A DNA stretch of 64,000 bases, from assembly GCA_002077065.1 (NCBI GenBank), contig NAJO01000030.1:528989-592988 (forward strand), read 5' to 3'. The DNA comes from Cryoendolithus antarcticus. Its lineage: Eukaryota; Ascomycota; Dothideomycetes; Cladosporiales; Cladosporiaceae. Under the pieces are notes generated by a model. The model made no database searches. It was not told where the DNA came from and saw only the letters and a program-made list of their open reading frames with translations. Position numbers and translations under genes: made by a program. Positions within the stretch are counted from its first letter, which is position 1. Each line of letters starts with the position of its first letter. Of the stretch, positions 43,651 through 54,575 are shown piece by piece.

Positions 43651-46600
43651 AGCACACACGAGCTGTAGGAGCCGGACTGCTGCAGCCAAGCTTGAAACGG
43701 TAGAAAGTGGCGTCTTACGTGAAGTGTGAAGGTCGTTCGAGGGGACGGAAGGGCAGATATGTGCTCATGATATGAGGGAGATAGGGAAACGGAATAGGTA
43801 GATGGAAGTCAAACCATGTCACTAGGGTCCCACGCTTGAGTCTGCTCGCTTTTAGCACCTGCCTGCGCCTTGGGGGCTGTTTTGTGCTGGCCAAAAGGCG
43901 TGTCGAAGGTAGACTTGCAGGTCAACCAACAACGCTACCCGTAACGGTACAAGCGTTAAGTGCTTAGTCCTCGCACCCTTGGGCGCGGCGGAAGGATTCA
44001 CGCATCCCTGCCACCACACGGGCTACGTGCCAGTCGGCGGACCGCTCCCACTTCAATCCCACATGGGCTATGTGTGGTCAGAGCGGAGCGTTGGTCCCGT
44101 CTCGCCAGGCAGATGAATAACGTCTGGCCGGCACGACGTGGAGAGCCTCATCTCGGATCTCGTGGCTTGCCTGGCATCGCCTCCACACAGGGCTTTGAGT
44201 CTTGGTGCTCTGCTCGCGTTGACCAGTATAGCATCTTCGATGGTGGGTGCAATCTGATCGACTGACAGTACGACAATGGTCTGTGATCGCTGCGCCTTCA
44301 GCCCTGTACGAGCAATACTGCACGCTTCCTTGGAGATCAGCAGAACTCTCCGGTGCGACAGCGGCGTGTGGCCCCCGACTGGAGACAGCGCCAGCAGCAT
44401 AGCACCGCTTGACGGGACCGATGAGTGATACGGTGATACATCAGGGTGAGCACGCGATAGGTCAATGCGTTAACTCCGCTATGTCGGAGCTGACTTCAGG
44501 GCTGAGTTTGATGTTCTCGCGGTGGAATTTGCCAAGACGGCTTCGCTCACTCCTTGTACCCACGCTTACCTCACACTCGTCGCAATCATACGCTGTTTAT
44601 TACTATTTCGTTTCATTTGTGCAACCGCAGTACCCCGTCCGGAGATCACCTCACCGACCGCTTGCGACTCATCTTGATGCCCGCTTTCGCGTTGTGTTGT
44701 GAATTGACGAGCACAGCCTCTCCACTGGATCTCCAAATTTAGCTCTGCCCCCGCATAGTAGGTCGTAGACCCGCACGACGGAACGACCTCCAACGAGATA
44801 TCATACCTCAGGCATGATCCTCGCTTTCGGACCTTTGCCGCGCAGATGACACTGGACCCACGTGTAGCTCCTGTCTCAGCCTTGCTCATGATAGCTCCGC
44901 TGGTGACGCATCTATCGAGTCCACCTCACTCGGCGACATCGACAGCAGACGCGACGATCATCGCGCCCACCGAAAGCTGTCGGCCACGGCCGCGGTCAGG
45001 CGCGACAATGGAAAGCAGGCTGAACAGATTTCGATAGTGCTTGACACCAGGACCGCGTAGTCGTAAAGACTCCGTACTGTCGGGTTGTGGATGAGTACGC
45101 CGACCCTGATGAAGTCTAGCTCAAGCTCCTCATCCGCCAATCTGGTCGTCGCGCTTATCGAAGCTGTACTGTTGCCGCGCAGAGACGCCACGCAGGTCGA
45201 ACCTCGCCCGTTACCTTTCATGCGCAAGCCTTCGCGGCTTGCACATGTGTTTCAGGTTGCCGTCCTTAGTCAGGCAAAGTAGGCTTCGAACACCACGAAC
45301 CTTGTCATCAACGCCGCCTCGGTAGCCGGCATCACCCCGCGTAAATGCTGCTAACGATTCGAATCGCACGGTTTGAAACGATCATCGGGATGTCACTCCT
45401 CCATTGTTACAGCATGCATAGTATACGGCAGTGTCCAGACTGTGTCGCTCCTCACTCAGGTTCAACACTTGAGATCGACCACATGAGAACCTTGAAAGCA
45501 ACGACATGTACGTCATTCACTACCTTGATGGCAGATGCAACGCGCCTGCTCCACCTCTCCCCAACGTCGCATCCGCGCTTTCGTGCGCAAGTTTCCAAAC
45601 TTACTGTCACCACTCACTCGGGGAGATAGGGGAGACTGCGGCGTCGCAAGATGCGCCACGGACTTGACCGGCGGCGAACTACTGGACCGCAGACTGTCGA
45701 GAAACTTTGCTACGAAGCCTGTAACGACATCTGCCTAGTATCAGACACTATACCGGGTACGGATGTTGGTCCTCAGCAGTAATCACGCCCTTTCGAACCT
45801 TCTCGGGACCAAGACTGTGGCTTCTGTTTCTCGTTCCTCGGTCGATGCTTTTGGGACGTGGGGGGCACATTGTATGTCCACAGCGTGACAGCGAACGCGA
45901 ACTGACTTTGATGGCGTGAGGACAGCGCTCGGTCCGACAGGAGTGTCACCACGAACTTCATCACGTGGAGACTGAAAAAGGGCTCGTGTCAACCTCCCAT
46001 GAACCCGAAAGACATGCCGACAACTGCCGCTTCGGTAGGTTACAGGATCATCTCGCTTGGTAATCCGACTCCGCCGATGTTGATTGCGACCTTCATAGCC
46101 TTCTATGTTGGCCTTTTGACGCCCACAACAGACAGAACACTACATCGGCCAATCCCAGTGGAGTCTAGCGATCTGTGTTCTCGTTCGGTCGCGGTTGTGG
46201 AGGACCAGACGAGACCGCATTTGGGAAAGCCCTTCTCGAATCGCTCGGATAGCCGCGGGGCCAGCATGTAGAAATCATTCCGAGTCGCCGCTTCTTCGAG
46301 ACAGTGGGGCGTCCGAGTGGTGGGATCAAGTTGATCGAGCGGTACTAACACGGGGCTGCTATGCTCGGGGTGACAGTACAAATACCGTGCCACCACCTCT
46401 TGGTTCGTTGAGCTCGTTGAAATGGACATTATGGAACCGCATCGTACCAGAACTCGCCATCGCTGTTGTTGCCGTGCCAATCATGGGCGAGAGAAACCCT
46501 TAGATCTCGTTACTGATTCGTTGATCGGTGCTGGCGTTGTCACTCAGCCTACCCCATGCGTCTCAAATTGCTCCATATGTTGCAGGCAATGGAGGTGGAC

Positions 46601-47248
46601 GGGTGTAGCCAGCTCATACACGATCGCCATATCGCTGTACCACGCTTGCACACGTCTCAGTACTACCAGTAGAGGCAGCCCTATTGATGCTGGGCTTAAG
46701 GGTCTCCGACGTGCCATCGTGGGAGCCCGTTCCGCTGATCATGATACACTAATTTACCATTGCTTTTATGCCTGGAGTGCTTCACGTGGGTGTGGGGGAT
46801 AGTCATGGCGCACAGACCATGATTCGACTTCACGGTTCTGTGGAAATACTCATATCAGTCGCAGAGGACATACTACACACTAAATCCGATCAGAATTGGC
46901 TCTTCGTCGCCACAATGGTCGACTCGAAGTAGTCTGCAACAGCGATCTCAAGATCCGCTCACAAGTCACCAACGCGACTGCCTTAGAAGCCATGTCTATG
47001 ACCGTCCTCTTCCGCATTCACCGTCTGCATACCGCAACAAGAGCTTTAGCAATGATACGAATATCTGCATTATTACGGCATAGATGAGGAGAGCGCAAAG
47101 TACAGATTTGTTGATCCAGTAAGGCCGTTCGCGCCAGACATAACGGACATTCACATTCACTGGAGTTTTATTGCCGATCTGGCGATCTTGGGACCACATC
47201 ATATAAGACGCATCGTCCTGGACGTTCGCGAACCGAGCTTTGTAAATA
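43651..47248. other. Gene-poor interval, 3598 bp
   Basis: Largest empty stretch of the window, lying upstream of both the C2H2 gene (minus) and the GTPBP1-like gene (plus). ORFs up to 126 codons occur on both strands (for example 46103-46480 minus, 44068-44400 minus, 44958-45227 minus). They show no domain, no shared frame linked by introns, and no composition bias I trust. It is not AT-rich, so RIP-mutated transposon remains are unlikely. No terminal inverted repeats, tRNA or rRNA found by eye. It may hold long regulatory DNA for the C2H2 gene or a non-coding transcript. Confidence 0.5.
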
Positions 47249-49891
47249 ATGGCCTCCATCTTCACGTACGAGGCCGAGACACCTCGTGTTGCGTCACCAT
47301 GGCTGCTCGTGGATGTGCCTACAAAAGACCATGAGGTCCATGCAGAGCTCGAGGGACAGCCTGCAGACACATTAGGCAGCGCGGGGCAAAGTAAAGTACG
47401 GCGCCTGCAGGCTGAACCACAGGAGGGCCCCGTCGAATATAAGCTTCATCTGCTCCTCCGACCGCGAAGGAAATTCAGATCTACGAGCACTGGGAGCCGC
47501 AGCACGGGGTCGGCCCATGTAAAGTCTTCAAGCGCATCTACCAAGAAACCCGCTGTCAAGCTCTCGGTGGAGTCTACTGCGTCCGCAGCGGCGTTGCCGG
47601 CAGCGGTTTTGACCCGGCAGCATAGACTGCAGCAACTCACGACACAGCTGCTTTGGCGACTACAGCAGTCATCTCCACACCATACGTCATCAGCGACCAA
47701 CATCATCTTACCCTCCCTTCCAGAAGCTCTGCCAGAACTACACGCTCCTCTGGAGCCTGCTAAACTACTTCACGGCTTGGAGGAGAGTCAAGGTGCCTTG
47801 TATGAGATCGGAGTGACCGACGATGGGTCACTTATCGGACTTGCTGAAGATGAGATGAACGAGAGTCTCAACAATCTTCGCGCCATGGCGGCCTGTCTTG
47901 GTTGCACTGTCGATGTTATCAGGAAGGAAGTTGTCGGTGATTGCGAGTGGATCGAAGATGCGGTGGTGTCCAATAAAGAACGAAAGCTTCGCCGAATAGG
48001 GAAATTGTATGTGGCAGAGGCATTCGTACAGCCCCATCTATCGACGAAGGATCCGCAGCTATCCTCCGCTGCTGAGACGGATGCCAATGTGACACCAGCG
48101 TCTGCCTTGAATGGGCATGCTGTGCCGCTAGCCGAGACTTCTGTTGCCATTGAGCAGAAGCGCATCACTCTTACTGGTCCGACCATGTCTGGCAAGTCTA
48201 CTCTGCTCGGCACCCTGACGATGTCCACACTGGACAACGGACGAGGCAAGAGCCGATTGAGCATGCTCAAACATCGGCATGAGATCGCTTCCGGCGTAAC
48301 TAGCTCTGTGACACAAGAGCTGCTCGGCTATCAAGATGCGCCTGACGGGTCTGTCGAAGTAGTCAATTACGCGACCGAGAATGTTGCATCTTGGATTGAC
48401 ATCCACGTGGCTGCGGCCTCTGGTCACCTAGTTCTCATCAGCGACTCTGCAGGGCATCCTCGGTATCGGCGCACTACTATCAGAGGTCTTGTCGGCTGGG
48501 CACCTCATTGGACACTGCTCTGCATACCAGCTGAAGATGACGAGCGCACTGGACGCCAACGGACGAGCTCGACTGACTTACCACTGTCCCCAGTCAATGC
48601 AGCGCCAGACATGGACTTGGTTGGTGCCCAACTCGACCTCTGCCTGCGACTTCGCCTACCTCTCGTTGTGGTAATTACCAAGATGGACACCGCATCACGT
48701 ACTGGGCTCAGGCAGACATTGACGAAGGTTCTTGATGCGCTGAAGGCCGCTGTCAGGCGTCCCGCGATCTTGCAGAACCAGCCTGGCATGGTGTCAGAGG
48801 ACATGCTGCAGTATGTCGATGAAGCAGCGCTTTCGCAAGCTTATAGTGCGGCTGTGCCTTTACTAAATGATCCGACCGCGACTGTACCAATCGTGCTCAC
48901 GAGTGCGCTCGACGGCTCCGGCATTGGTAATTTGCATGCATTGCTGCACGAGCTGCCTGCGCCTAGAGAAGACTCTGTCACGACTAGCAGTGCTCTGAAC
49001 ATCTTCCATATCGAGGACATATACACGAAGCTCGCCGAAGCCGACGGTGTTATCGTGTCTGGCCGACTCCGATCAGGAAAGCTCACCGTAGGCGACATTC
49101 TTCTTCTTGGTCCGTTCTTGACCGCGTACTCACAAGAAGATTCTGAGGACTCTGACGAGCGTACGCCGCGTCGCCCGAGCAGCGCCCTGCCAACGTCACG
49201 ATCATTCCCTGGAGCACTTCGCGACCTCCATCTTGGAGCCCACTTCTACGCGCTACCTGGTCAGGAGTGGAAGCAAGTCAAAGTCAGCAGCATCCGCAAC
49301 CTGCGTCTCCCTGTCGCCTCTCTACTAGCAGACCAAGTCGGCACAATTGCTATCGTCGCCAACGACCAAAATCAGGGTGCTTTACTACCGCTCAGCAGTG
49401 TCATCGCCCGGACACGTAAAGGCATGGTCCTTGCCACAGTACAGCCGACAGCCACCAAAACCTTCGTGGCAAAGTTCGACCGCGAGGATCTCGCATCCCT
49501 CGCAGTGGGCAATCACGTCGTAGTCTACATTGCCAGCGTCCGCGCCTCAGCGCGCATCGTGTCGGCTCGCGCACCGGATTCACCGACCACCACTCACGAT
49601 GATCAGGATGAAGAGCACTTTGCATTCGACAGAGATACACCAGCCCCACAAATAGCGGAGGGCGCGTTGGACGGCCATCACGATAAGGTTCCTGTCGCAG
49701 GCGCCATCACGGCCACACACCTCCTGGTAACCTTCAGCTTCGACACCTCCAAAGAATTCGTTCTCATCGGCGATCAAGTCCTCATCATGCCCGGTGGAGG
49801 CGCAGTGTCTCACGGCGGCCAGGAACGCGGGCAGAAGGGCGTGGCCGGCTTGGATGGATTCGTCGGTCGAGTTGTGGAAGTGTACGGGTGA
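47249..49891 (+). CDS. GTPBP1/2-like translational GTPase
   Basis: Intronless, 880 residues. After a Ser/Ala-rich N-terminus and a helical section (YEIGVTDDGSLIGLAEDEMN, NNLRAMAACLGCTVDVIRKE, typical of the GTPBP1 family) comes an elongation-factor-like GTPase domain. Motifs are P-loop GPTMSGKST (about 309-317), G3 DSAGHPRY (about 398) and G4 ITKMD (about 475). An EF-Tu domain-2 like beta barrel follows (ADGVIVSGRLRSGKLTVGDI), then a C-terminal EF-Tu domain-3 like region. The animal homologues act in ribosome rescue and mRNA surveillance; the fungal role is less clear. The P-loop departs from the usual GHVDxGKST, with Pro-Thr-Met in place of His-Val-Asp. An acidic/Ser insert (YSQEDSEDSDERTPRRPSSA) interrupts domain 2. 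Confidence 0.87.
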   Translation: MASIFTYEAETPRVASPWLLVDVPTKDHEVHAELEGQPADTLGSAGQSKVRRLQAEPQEGPVEYKLHLLLRPRRKFRSTSTGSRSTGSAHVKSSSASTKKPAVKLSVESTASAAALPAAVLTRQHRLQQLTTQLLWRLQQSSPHHTSSATNIILPSLPEALPELHAPLEPAKLLHGLEESQGALYEIGVTDDGSLIGLAEDEMNESLNNLRAMAACLGCTVDVIRKEVVGDCEWIEDAVVSNKERKLRRIGKLYVAEAFVQPHLSTKDPQLSSAAETDANVTPASALNGHAVPLAETSVAIEQKRITLTGPTMSGKSTLLGTLTMSTLDNGRGKSRLSMLKHRHEIASGVTSSVTQELLGYQDAPDGSVEVVNYATENVASWIDIHVAAASGHLVLISDSAGHPRYRRTTIRGLVGWAPHWTLLCIPAEDDERTGRQRTSSTDLPLSPVNAAPDMDLVGAQLDLCLRLRLPLVVVITKMDTASRTGLRQTLTKVLDALKAAVRRPAILQNQPGMVSEDMLQYVDEAALSQAYSAAVPLLNDPTATVPIVLTSALDGSGIGNLHALLHELPAPREDSVTTSSALNIFHIEDIYTKLAEADGVIVSGRLRSGKLTVGDILLLGPFLTAYSQEDSEDSDERTPRRPSSALPTSRSFPGALRDLHLGAHFYALPGQEWKQVKVSSIRNLRLPVASLLADQVGTIAIVANDQNQGALLPLSSVIARTRKGMVLATVQPTATKTFVAKFDREDLASLAVGNHVVVYIASVRASARIVSARAPDSPTTTHDDQDEEHFAFDRDTPAPQIAEGALDGHHDKVPVAGAITATHLLVTFSFDTSKEFVLIGDQVLIMPGGGAVSHGGQERGQKGVAGLDGFVGRVVEVYG

Positions 49892-50493
49892 TCTCAACCA
49901 GGCGAGGGGGACGGTCTTGGCACAAAAAGCAGCTCCGCACGCATGTCACGGGACATAAGTTACGTCGCACTCGGTCTGCCATCGGCAGAAATCACCCACG
50001 ACCTAGATGCAACGCCATCGCACGGAACAAATACAAACGCTGCACGTGGCTGCCGCTAAACGGCGTTTCATGTTCTGCAACGGCAGCACTGCCGCATCCT
50101 TCGAGGCGGGAGGACGGCCAGCCAATCGGGACAGTGCGAAGCTCTCAAAAACCAACACCAACTACTGCGATAGGTGATTGGTTCCCTCGCGTCGTCGCCT
50201 CTGTCGCATTTCGGGTAATTGTAGGCGCAGTTCTGCCACGCTGGCATGTTGGACGCACGCGAAGAAGGTTGGGGGTCGCGTTGCTTGCCCTATATTGAGC
50301 GGAGGGGCCACGACCGGGGCAGAGCAAATGAATGTCTGAGACATGGAGACGATGGGATGTTGGTTTTGTTATTGGTAGTGTGTAGGTCAGAAGTCGTGCG
50401 CTGCAATTGTGTCTGTTTGCATAGGCTAGCCATGCTCATCAGAGATATCGGACGAAGCCTCAGGCAGCAAGCTGTTACTGCAGCTTGCCCTTC
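49892..50493. other. Convergent intergenic region, 602 bp
   Basis: Between the stops of the GTPBP1-like gene and the RSC gene. A 136-codon plus ORF starts inside the GTPase stop region and is Arg-rich without protein character. Nothing else recognised. Confidence 0.5.
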
Positions 50494-53088
50494 TCACGAT
50501 ACTCGTACATCCCAATCATTAGCAAAGACACCCCCATTGTCCAGCCGCCTCGTCTCCTCCCTCTGCCTCGTCCTAGCCTCCACTTCGGCGGACTGCCTCA
50601 GCACAGCCTTCTGCGCTTTCTCCAGCCGCGCCAAGTCCCTAGTCCTGAGTGCACCGCTAGTAGCATCCCCAAGCTGCCGCTCCAACACCTCCAGAGCCTT
50701 AATCTTCAGTCTTTCCACATCCACCCCACTTCCCTCAGCCCTCGTCTTCTTCGCCTCCCTCCCCACCTCACCATCGTCATCTGCGCGTTCCCGTTTCCTC
50801 CCCTCCCTCCTAGCCTTCTCAGCAAGATACCTCACGCTCTTGCCCAACCCTGCTCCTGCCCCTGCAGCTCCACCCAACGACGACTGTTGCTGTGGCGGCA
50901 CACAAAACCACAGGACTCGGCCCTCCTCATCACAGCTATACCTCTCTCGCACCTCCACCGGAATAGAGGCGTTCGCCAGCTCGGGCAAGACGTACACCTC
51001 GATGGGCGGCGGGTCGCGGTACGAAGCTGGGTTCTGCAGAGATGATGGCGGTCGTGGGATAGAGGGCGCAGGTGGAGGCGGCGCGGTGTGAGGATACTGC
51101 GGTTGCGTTGAGCGAGCGAGGGGTTGCGAGGGCGTGGCGTAGTTGGAAGTTGGTGGAGGCCGTTGAGCGGGAGAGGCAAGGGGCTGGGAGTATTGTTGTG
51201 GGGTGTAAGTTGAAGAAGGTTGTTTGGCGAGGGAGGGCGGGTAGCGAGTGGTGTTGTTAGCATTCGAGTTGGCTGGCGACGGCGCGAAGGTCTGCGTCAA
51301 GGGCTGATAGACCCGAGGCGGTGGCGTTGGACGCTTCGGTGGGGGAGGCGGGGTTGGCTCTGGTGGCGGCGAGTCCTTGTCGCCTCGAGGGCGCTTGTGC
51401 ACGGCTCCGATCTTCGGAGGCGCGCCTTCGGCTCCCCAGGTGGGTTTGGGGAGCTCGTCGGTCTCCTTTTGGTCGTCTTTCATGAGGTACGCGATGGGTG
51501 AGGGGTATTTCTTCATCTTGCGTGTGTGGTCGAAGAGGTCCATCTCGTAGTCGCGGTCGCGGACTTCGTCTGGCAAGCAACTAGCCCAGGTCTTGATCTT
51601 ATTGAATTGTGCGCGCTCTTCGTTGTATCGCGCTTCACAAACGTAGACTTCTTGGCCCTTGGGCAAGCCTCGTGGGCGACCTTTGAAGTAGCGGGTGGTG
51701 AACATTATGAAGCACTTGCCTTCAATCTCTTCGATGCGGTGATCGCGATACCGTCCTGTCTTGACGACCTCATTCGACATGAAGTGCTTGTCGAAGCGAT
51801 GTACAGTCTGCTCCGGGCGGTAGTACCAGCAAACGTTGACCATGCCTTGGCCATCTGGGTTGCGATAGGTACGGTAGATCTGGGCAGGTACTGGCTTTGT
51901 AAGGTCGTTCGCGTTCTGGAGATGCACCCAGTCGCCGACCTTATACAGCTCGCCGTTGTGTAGCAAGCCGTCAGGTACTGGTATCTTGCCCTCGTCATCC
52001 GCAAAGTCTGCGTCTGACTTGGCCTTCCATACATCATACAATCGGCCGGCTTCGACCTGCAATTTGACCGCATGCTGGAAGATGACCGAGTCGTCCTTGT
52101 TGTACGCCTTGGCATTATTGAACATCAAATTCATGTCGGCCATGAAGTCCTCGAGCGTCTTGTACTTCTTCCTCTTGACCTTGCGCTTGAGCAGATCGTA
52201 GGCCATCGGATTCTTGATCTCCTGGTAGTAGTCAGGGAGTGCCTGCTTGTCCGGCATACGGTCAAAGTCCTTGATCATGAGCTGCGAGTGCGTATCCTTC
52301 AGCTTGCGCACGCCCTTCAAGATGGCTTGTATGCGTGACTCCATGGGTGTGAGTAGCTTTGGCGGCCTGCCCTTGCGCGTCTTCCTGCCGTCCTCATCCA
52401 CACCATCACGTTTTGACGAGCCAACTGGGCGACCTCGACGCTTCTTGCGACCGTCTGTCTCTTCCTCCTCGTCCTCGTCTTCATCATCCTCCTCTCCTTC
52501 ATCGTCTGAATCCTCCTCCTCGGCTGGGACCTCCTCCATAGGCACATCTTCGTACGTCGGGATCTCGCCAAGGTCGGGTAGTACGATCTGATCTGCGCTC
52601 ACCAGACCTTCATCAACCAGCTTCTGTAGCTCGCGCTGGATCTGCGCCTTGATGACCAAGGCGTCCTGGAAAGCACCACTGTCCGGTCGATTGAAGACTT
52701 GCGCATTGTGTGGGATGAGTGCGAAGTCGCGAACGAAGGCGACGAAAGACTTGTACTCGCGACGCGTGATTCGCAGCTTGATCGTGGAGAGCGCGACGGG
52801 CTCCTTGATGGCCTCGTAGTAGTCGGGGAGGATGCGCTTGTTGACTAGCCGCTGGAAGAGCTTTGATGGGTCGAAACCGCTGGGAGATGTCAGTATGCGC
52901 ACAAGGACCTCCACTGTAGCATGATAGATGTACACTCACTCCTCGCTCCTGTAGTCGTAGATCGCGTCAAGCATTCGCTTCATGGCCTCCCATGTCGCCT
53001 TTGGGATGTGTGCGCCGGCGCCAGGCGCGAGCTCCGTCGAAGGCACTGGCGTTGTGCTGGGACTCCTGTACTTCTTCTTGAACGGCAT
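50494..53088 (-). CDS. rsc1: RSC chromatin-remodelling subunit Rsc1/Rsc2 (two bromodomains and BAH)
   Basis: Exon 1 is 53088-52940 and exon 2 is 52879-50494 (60-nt intron); 844 residues. Nuclear subunit of the RSC SWI/SNF-type remodeller that reads acetyl-lysine and helps place nucleosomes. Bromodomain 1 spans about 40-150 (DGFDPSKLFQRLVNKRILPD, DYYEAIKEPV). A Glu/Asp-rich linker and an AT-hook-like basic patch (KKRRGRPVGSSKRD, RKGRPPKLLTP) follow. Bromodomain 2 is at about 233-335 (DYYQEIKNPMAYDLLKRKVK). The BAH domain is at about 365-480 (YKVGDWVHLQNANDLTKPVP to FKGRPRGLPKG). Then come a conserved YEMDLFDHTRKMKKYPSPIA box, a long Pro-rich region and a C-terminal coiled helix. Without the intron bromodomain 1 would lack its first helix (ATWEAMKRMLDAIYDY). 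One copy is usual in filamentous fungi where yeast has two. Confidence 0.94.
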
Positions 53089-53416
53089 CTTGCCGGCTGA
53101 TCAGTGCGCAGTATCTGCTGTAGATGGGGACTGTATGATAGCAAACGCGCCGCAGCTACTTTGTACATACGCATGCACCTGCCCTTGCTAGGATGATGCG
53201 GCTATACGGAGGGTCGCGCCGGCAAATAAGCTTAACTCTGATATCTGGTGCACCGTGCACACGTCAATCAAAAGCCGAATACACTTGCTTGATTACACAT
53301 GCAGGCGATGGCGATGACGAGGACCCCAGAGGCCTCCGAGTCATCGAACACTTCAGATCCGCCATAGTGAAGATCGACTGTCCACTGAAGACTGGATACT
53401 CACACAGATATTCGAG
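53089..53416. promoter_or_regulatory. Divergent promoter of the RSC and OTU genes, 328 bp
   Basis: Start codons face away from each other. No specific element stands out. Confidence 0.4.
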
Positions 53417-54481
53417 ATGCGTCTTCGAGTACGCGGCCCAGATGGCGTATCAACCATCAACATCGAGAGCTCGGCAACATGGGCAGATCTCAAAGCCATG
53501 ATCTCCAAAGTCACCTCAGTCCCTGACTTCGACATCAAGTACGGCTATCCTCCGAAGCCTCTCAATACCGAGAGCATAGACAATGCGACCCTCCTCTCAG
53601 ACCTGGACATCAAACTCGATGGCGAACAACTCATCGTCATGGCTCGGGACGTGCAATCACAGTTGTCTTCACCGATGGCCAAATCGAACTCGTCGGCATC
53701 GGCAGCTGGCTCATTGCCTCAAACGAAGTCCTTCAACCCACCACAGCACACACCGTCCGACTTCCCAGACAAGCCTCTCAATCTGACCCGAAAACCCCAA
53801 ACCGACATCGACTCCGACCCACCAACAGTTCACCTCCTGCAACTATCCAGTGTTCTGACTATCCGCATAATGCCCGACGACAACTCCTGCCTCTTCCGCG
53901 CCCTCTCCTCCGCGCTCCTCGGCCCATCCCTCGACGGCATGACCGAACTCCGCTCCATAGTAGCCCAAACCATAGCCTCAAACCCCGACCTCTACTCCAC
54001 TGCAGTGCTAGAGAGACCTCCAGATGACTACTGCAAGTGGATCCAGAATCCCGATTCCTGGGGTGGCGGGATCGAGCTGGCGATTTTGAGCCAGGAGTTT
54101 GGCGTTGAGGTGTGTAGTGTGAATGTGCAGGATGGCAGGGTGGATCGGTTTAATGAGGGGCAATCGACGAGGTGTATTCTGGTGTATTCGGGGATTCATT
54201 ATGATGTGCTTGCGGCTACGCCATATGCTGGTGCGGATCCGGAGCACGATCGGAAGGTTTTTGAAGTCCTGCGGATGGAAGAGGGGGAGGCGATGGATGG
54301 TGGGGTGCTCGAAGCTGCGAAGGAGTTGTGCAAAGTGCTCCGAGAGAGGCATTACTTCACTGACACGAAGGGCTTTGATGTAAAGTGTAATGTCTGTGGG
54401 CAGAGTGGAAAGGGGGAGAAGTGGGCTGTCACGCATGCTAATGGGACTGGGCATGTGGACTTTGGGGAGGGCGGGGGATGA
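53417..54481 (+). CDS. otu1: Otu1/YOD1 ubiquitin thioesterase
   Basis: Intronless, 354 residues. Cysteine protease that trims ubiquitin chains on Cdc48/p97 clients (ER-associated degradation and related routes). A UBX-like ubiquitin fold lies at 1-80 (MRLRVRGPDGVSTINIESSA, KYGYPPKPL). After a Ser/Pro linker the OTU domain starts near 145. MPDDNSCLFRALSSAL contains Asp155 and catalytic Cys158; YSGIHYDVL contains the catalytic His at about 261. PDSWGGGIELAILSQEF is the conserved substrate-binding stretch. A C2H2-type zinc finger closes the protein (KCNVCGQSGKG, AVTHANGTGHVDF). All expected catalytic residues are present, and the domain order is exactly that of Otu1/YOD1. Confidence 0.95.
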   Translation: MRLRVRGPDGVSTINIESSATWADLKAMISKVTSVPDFDIKYGYPPKPLNTESIDNATLLSDLDIKLDGEQLIVMARDVQSQLSSPMAKSNSSASAAGSLPQTKSFNPPQHTPSDFPDKPLNLTRKPQTDIDSDPPTVHLLQLSSVLTIRIMPDDNSCLFRALSSALLGPSLDGMTELRSIVAQTIASNPDLYSTAVLERPPDDYCKWIQNPDSWGGGIELAILSQEFGVEVCSVNVQDGRVDRFNEGQSTRCILVYSGIHYDVLAATPYAGADPEHDRKVFEVLRMEEGEAMDGGVLEAAKELCKVLRERHYFTDTKGFDVKCNVCGQSGKGEKWAVTHANGTGHVDFGEGGG

Positions 54482-54575
54482 GCGTAAGGCATTGACTCGA
54501 GAAGTCGGTTTACGTGTATATATGTACATAACATGCATTGACGGCACGCCGTCTTGAGCGTTGCATTGCATCGGC

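Noticed and set aside
45340..45375. Sequence resembling a tRNA B box (GATTCGAATCGC)
   Set aside because: No A box, acceptor stem or anticodon arm could be fitted around it.
46103..46480. 125-codon minus ORF in the gene-poor interval
   Set aside because: Longest candidate there, but no domain recognised and its plus-strand partner frame is also open; not enough to call a gene.
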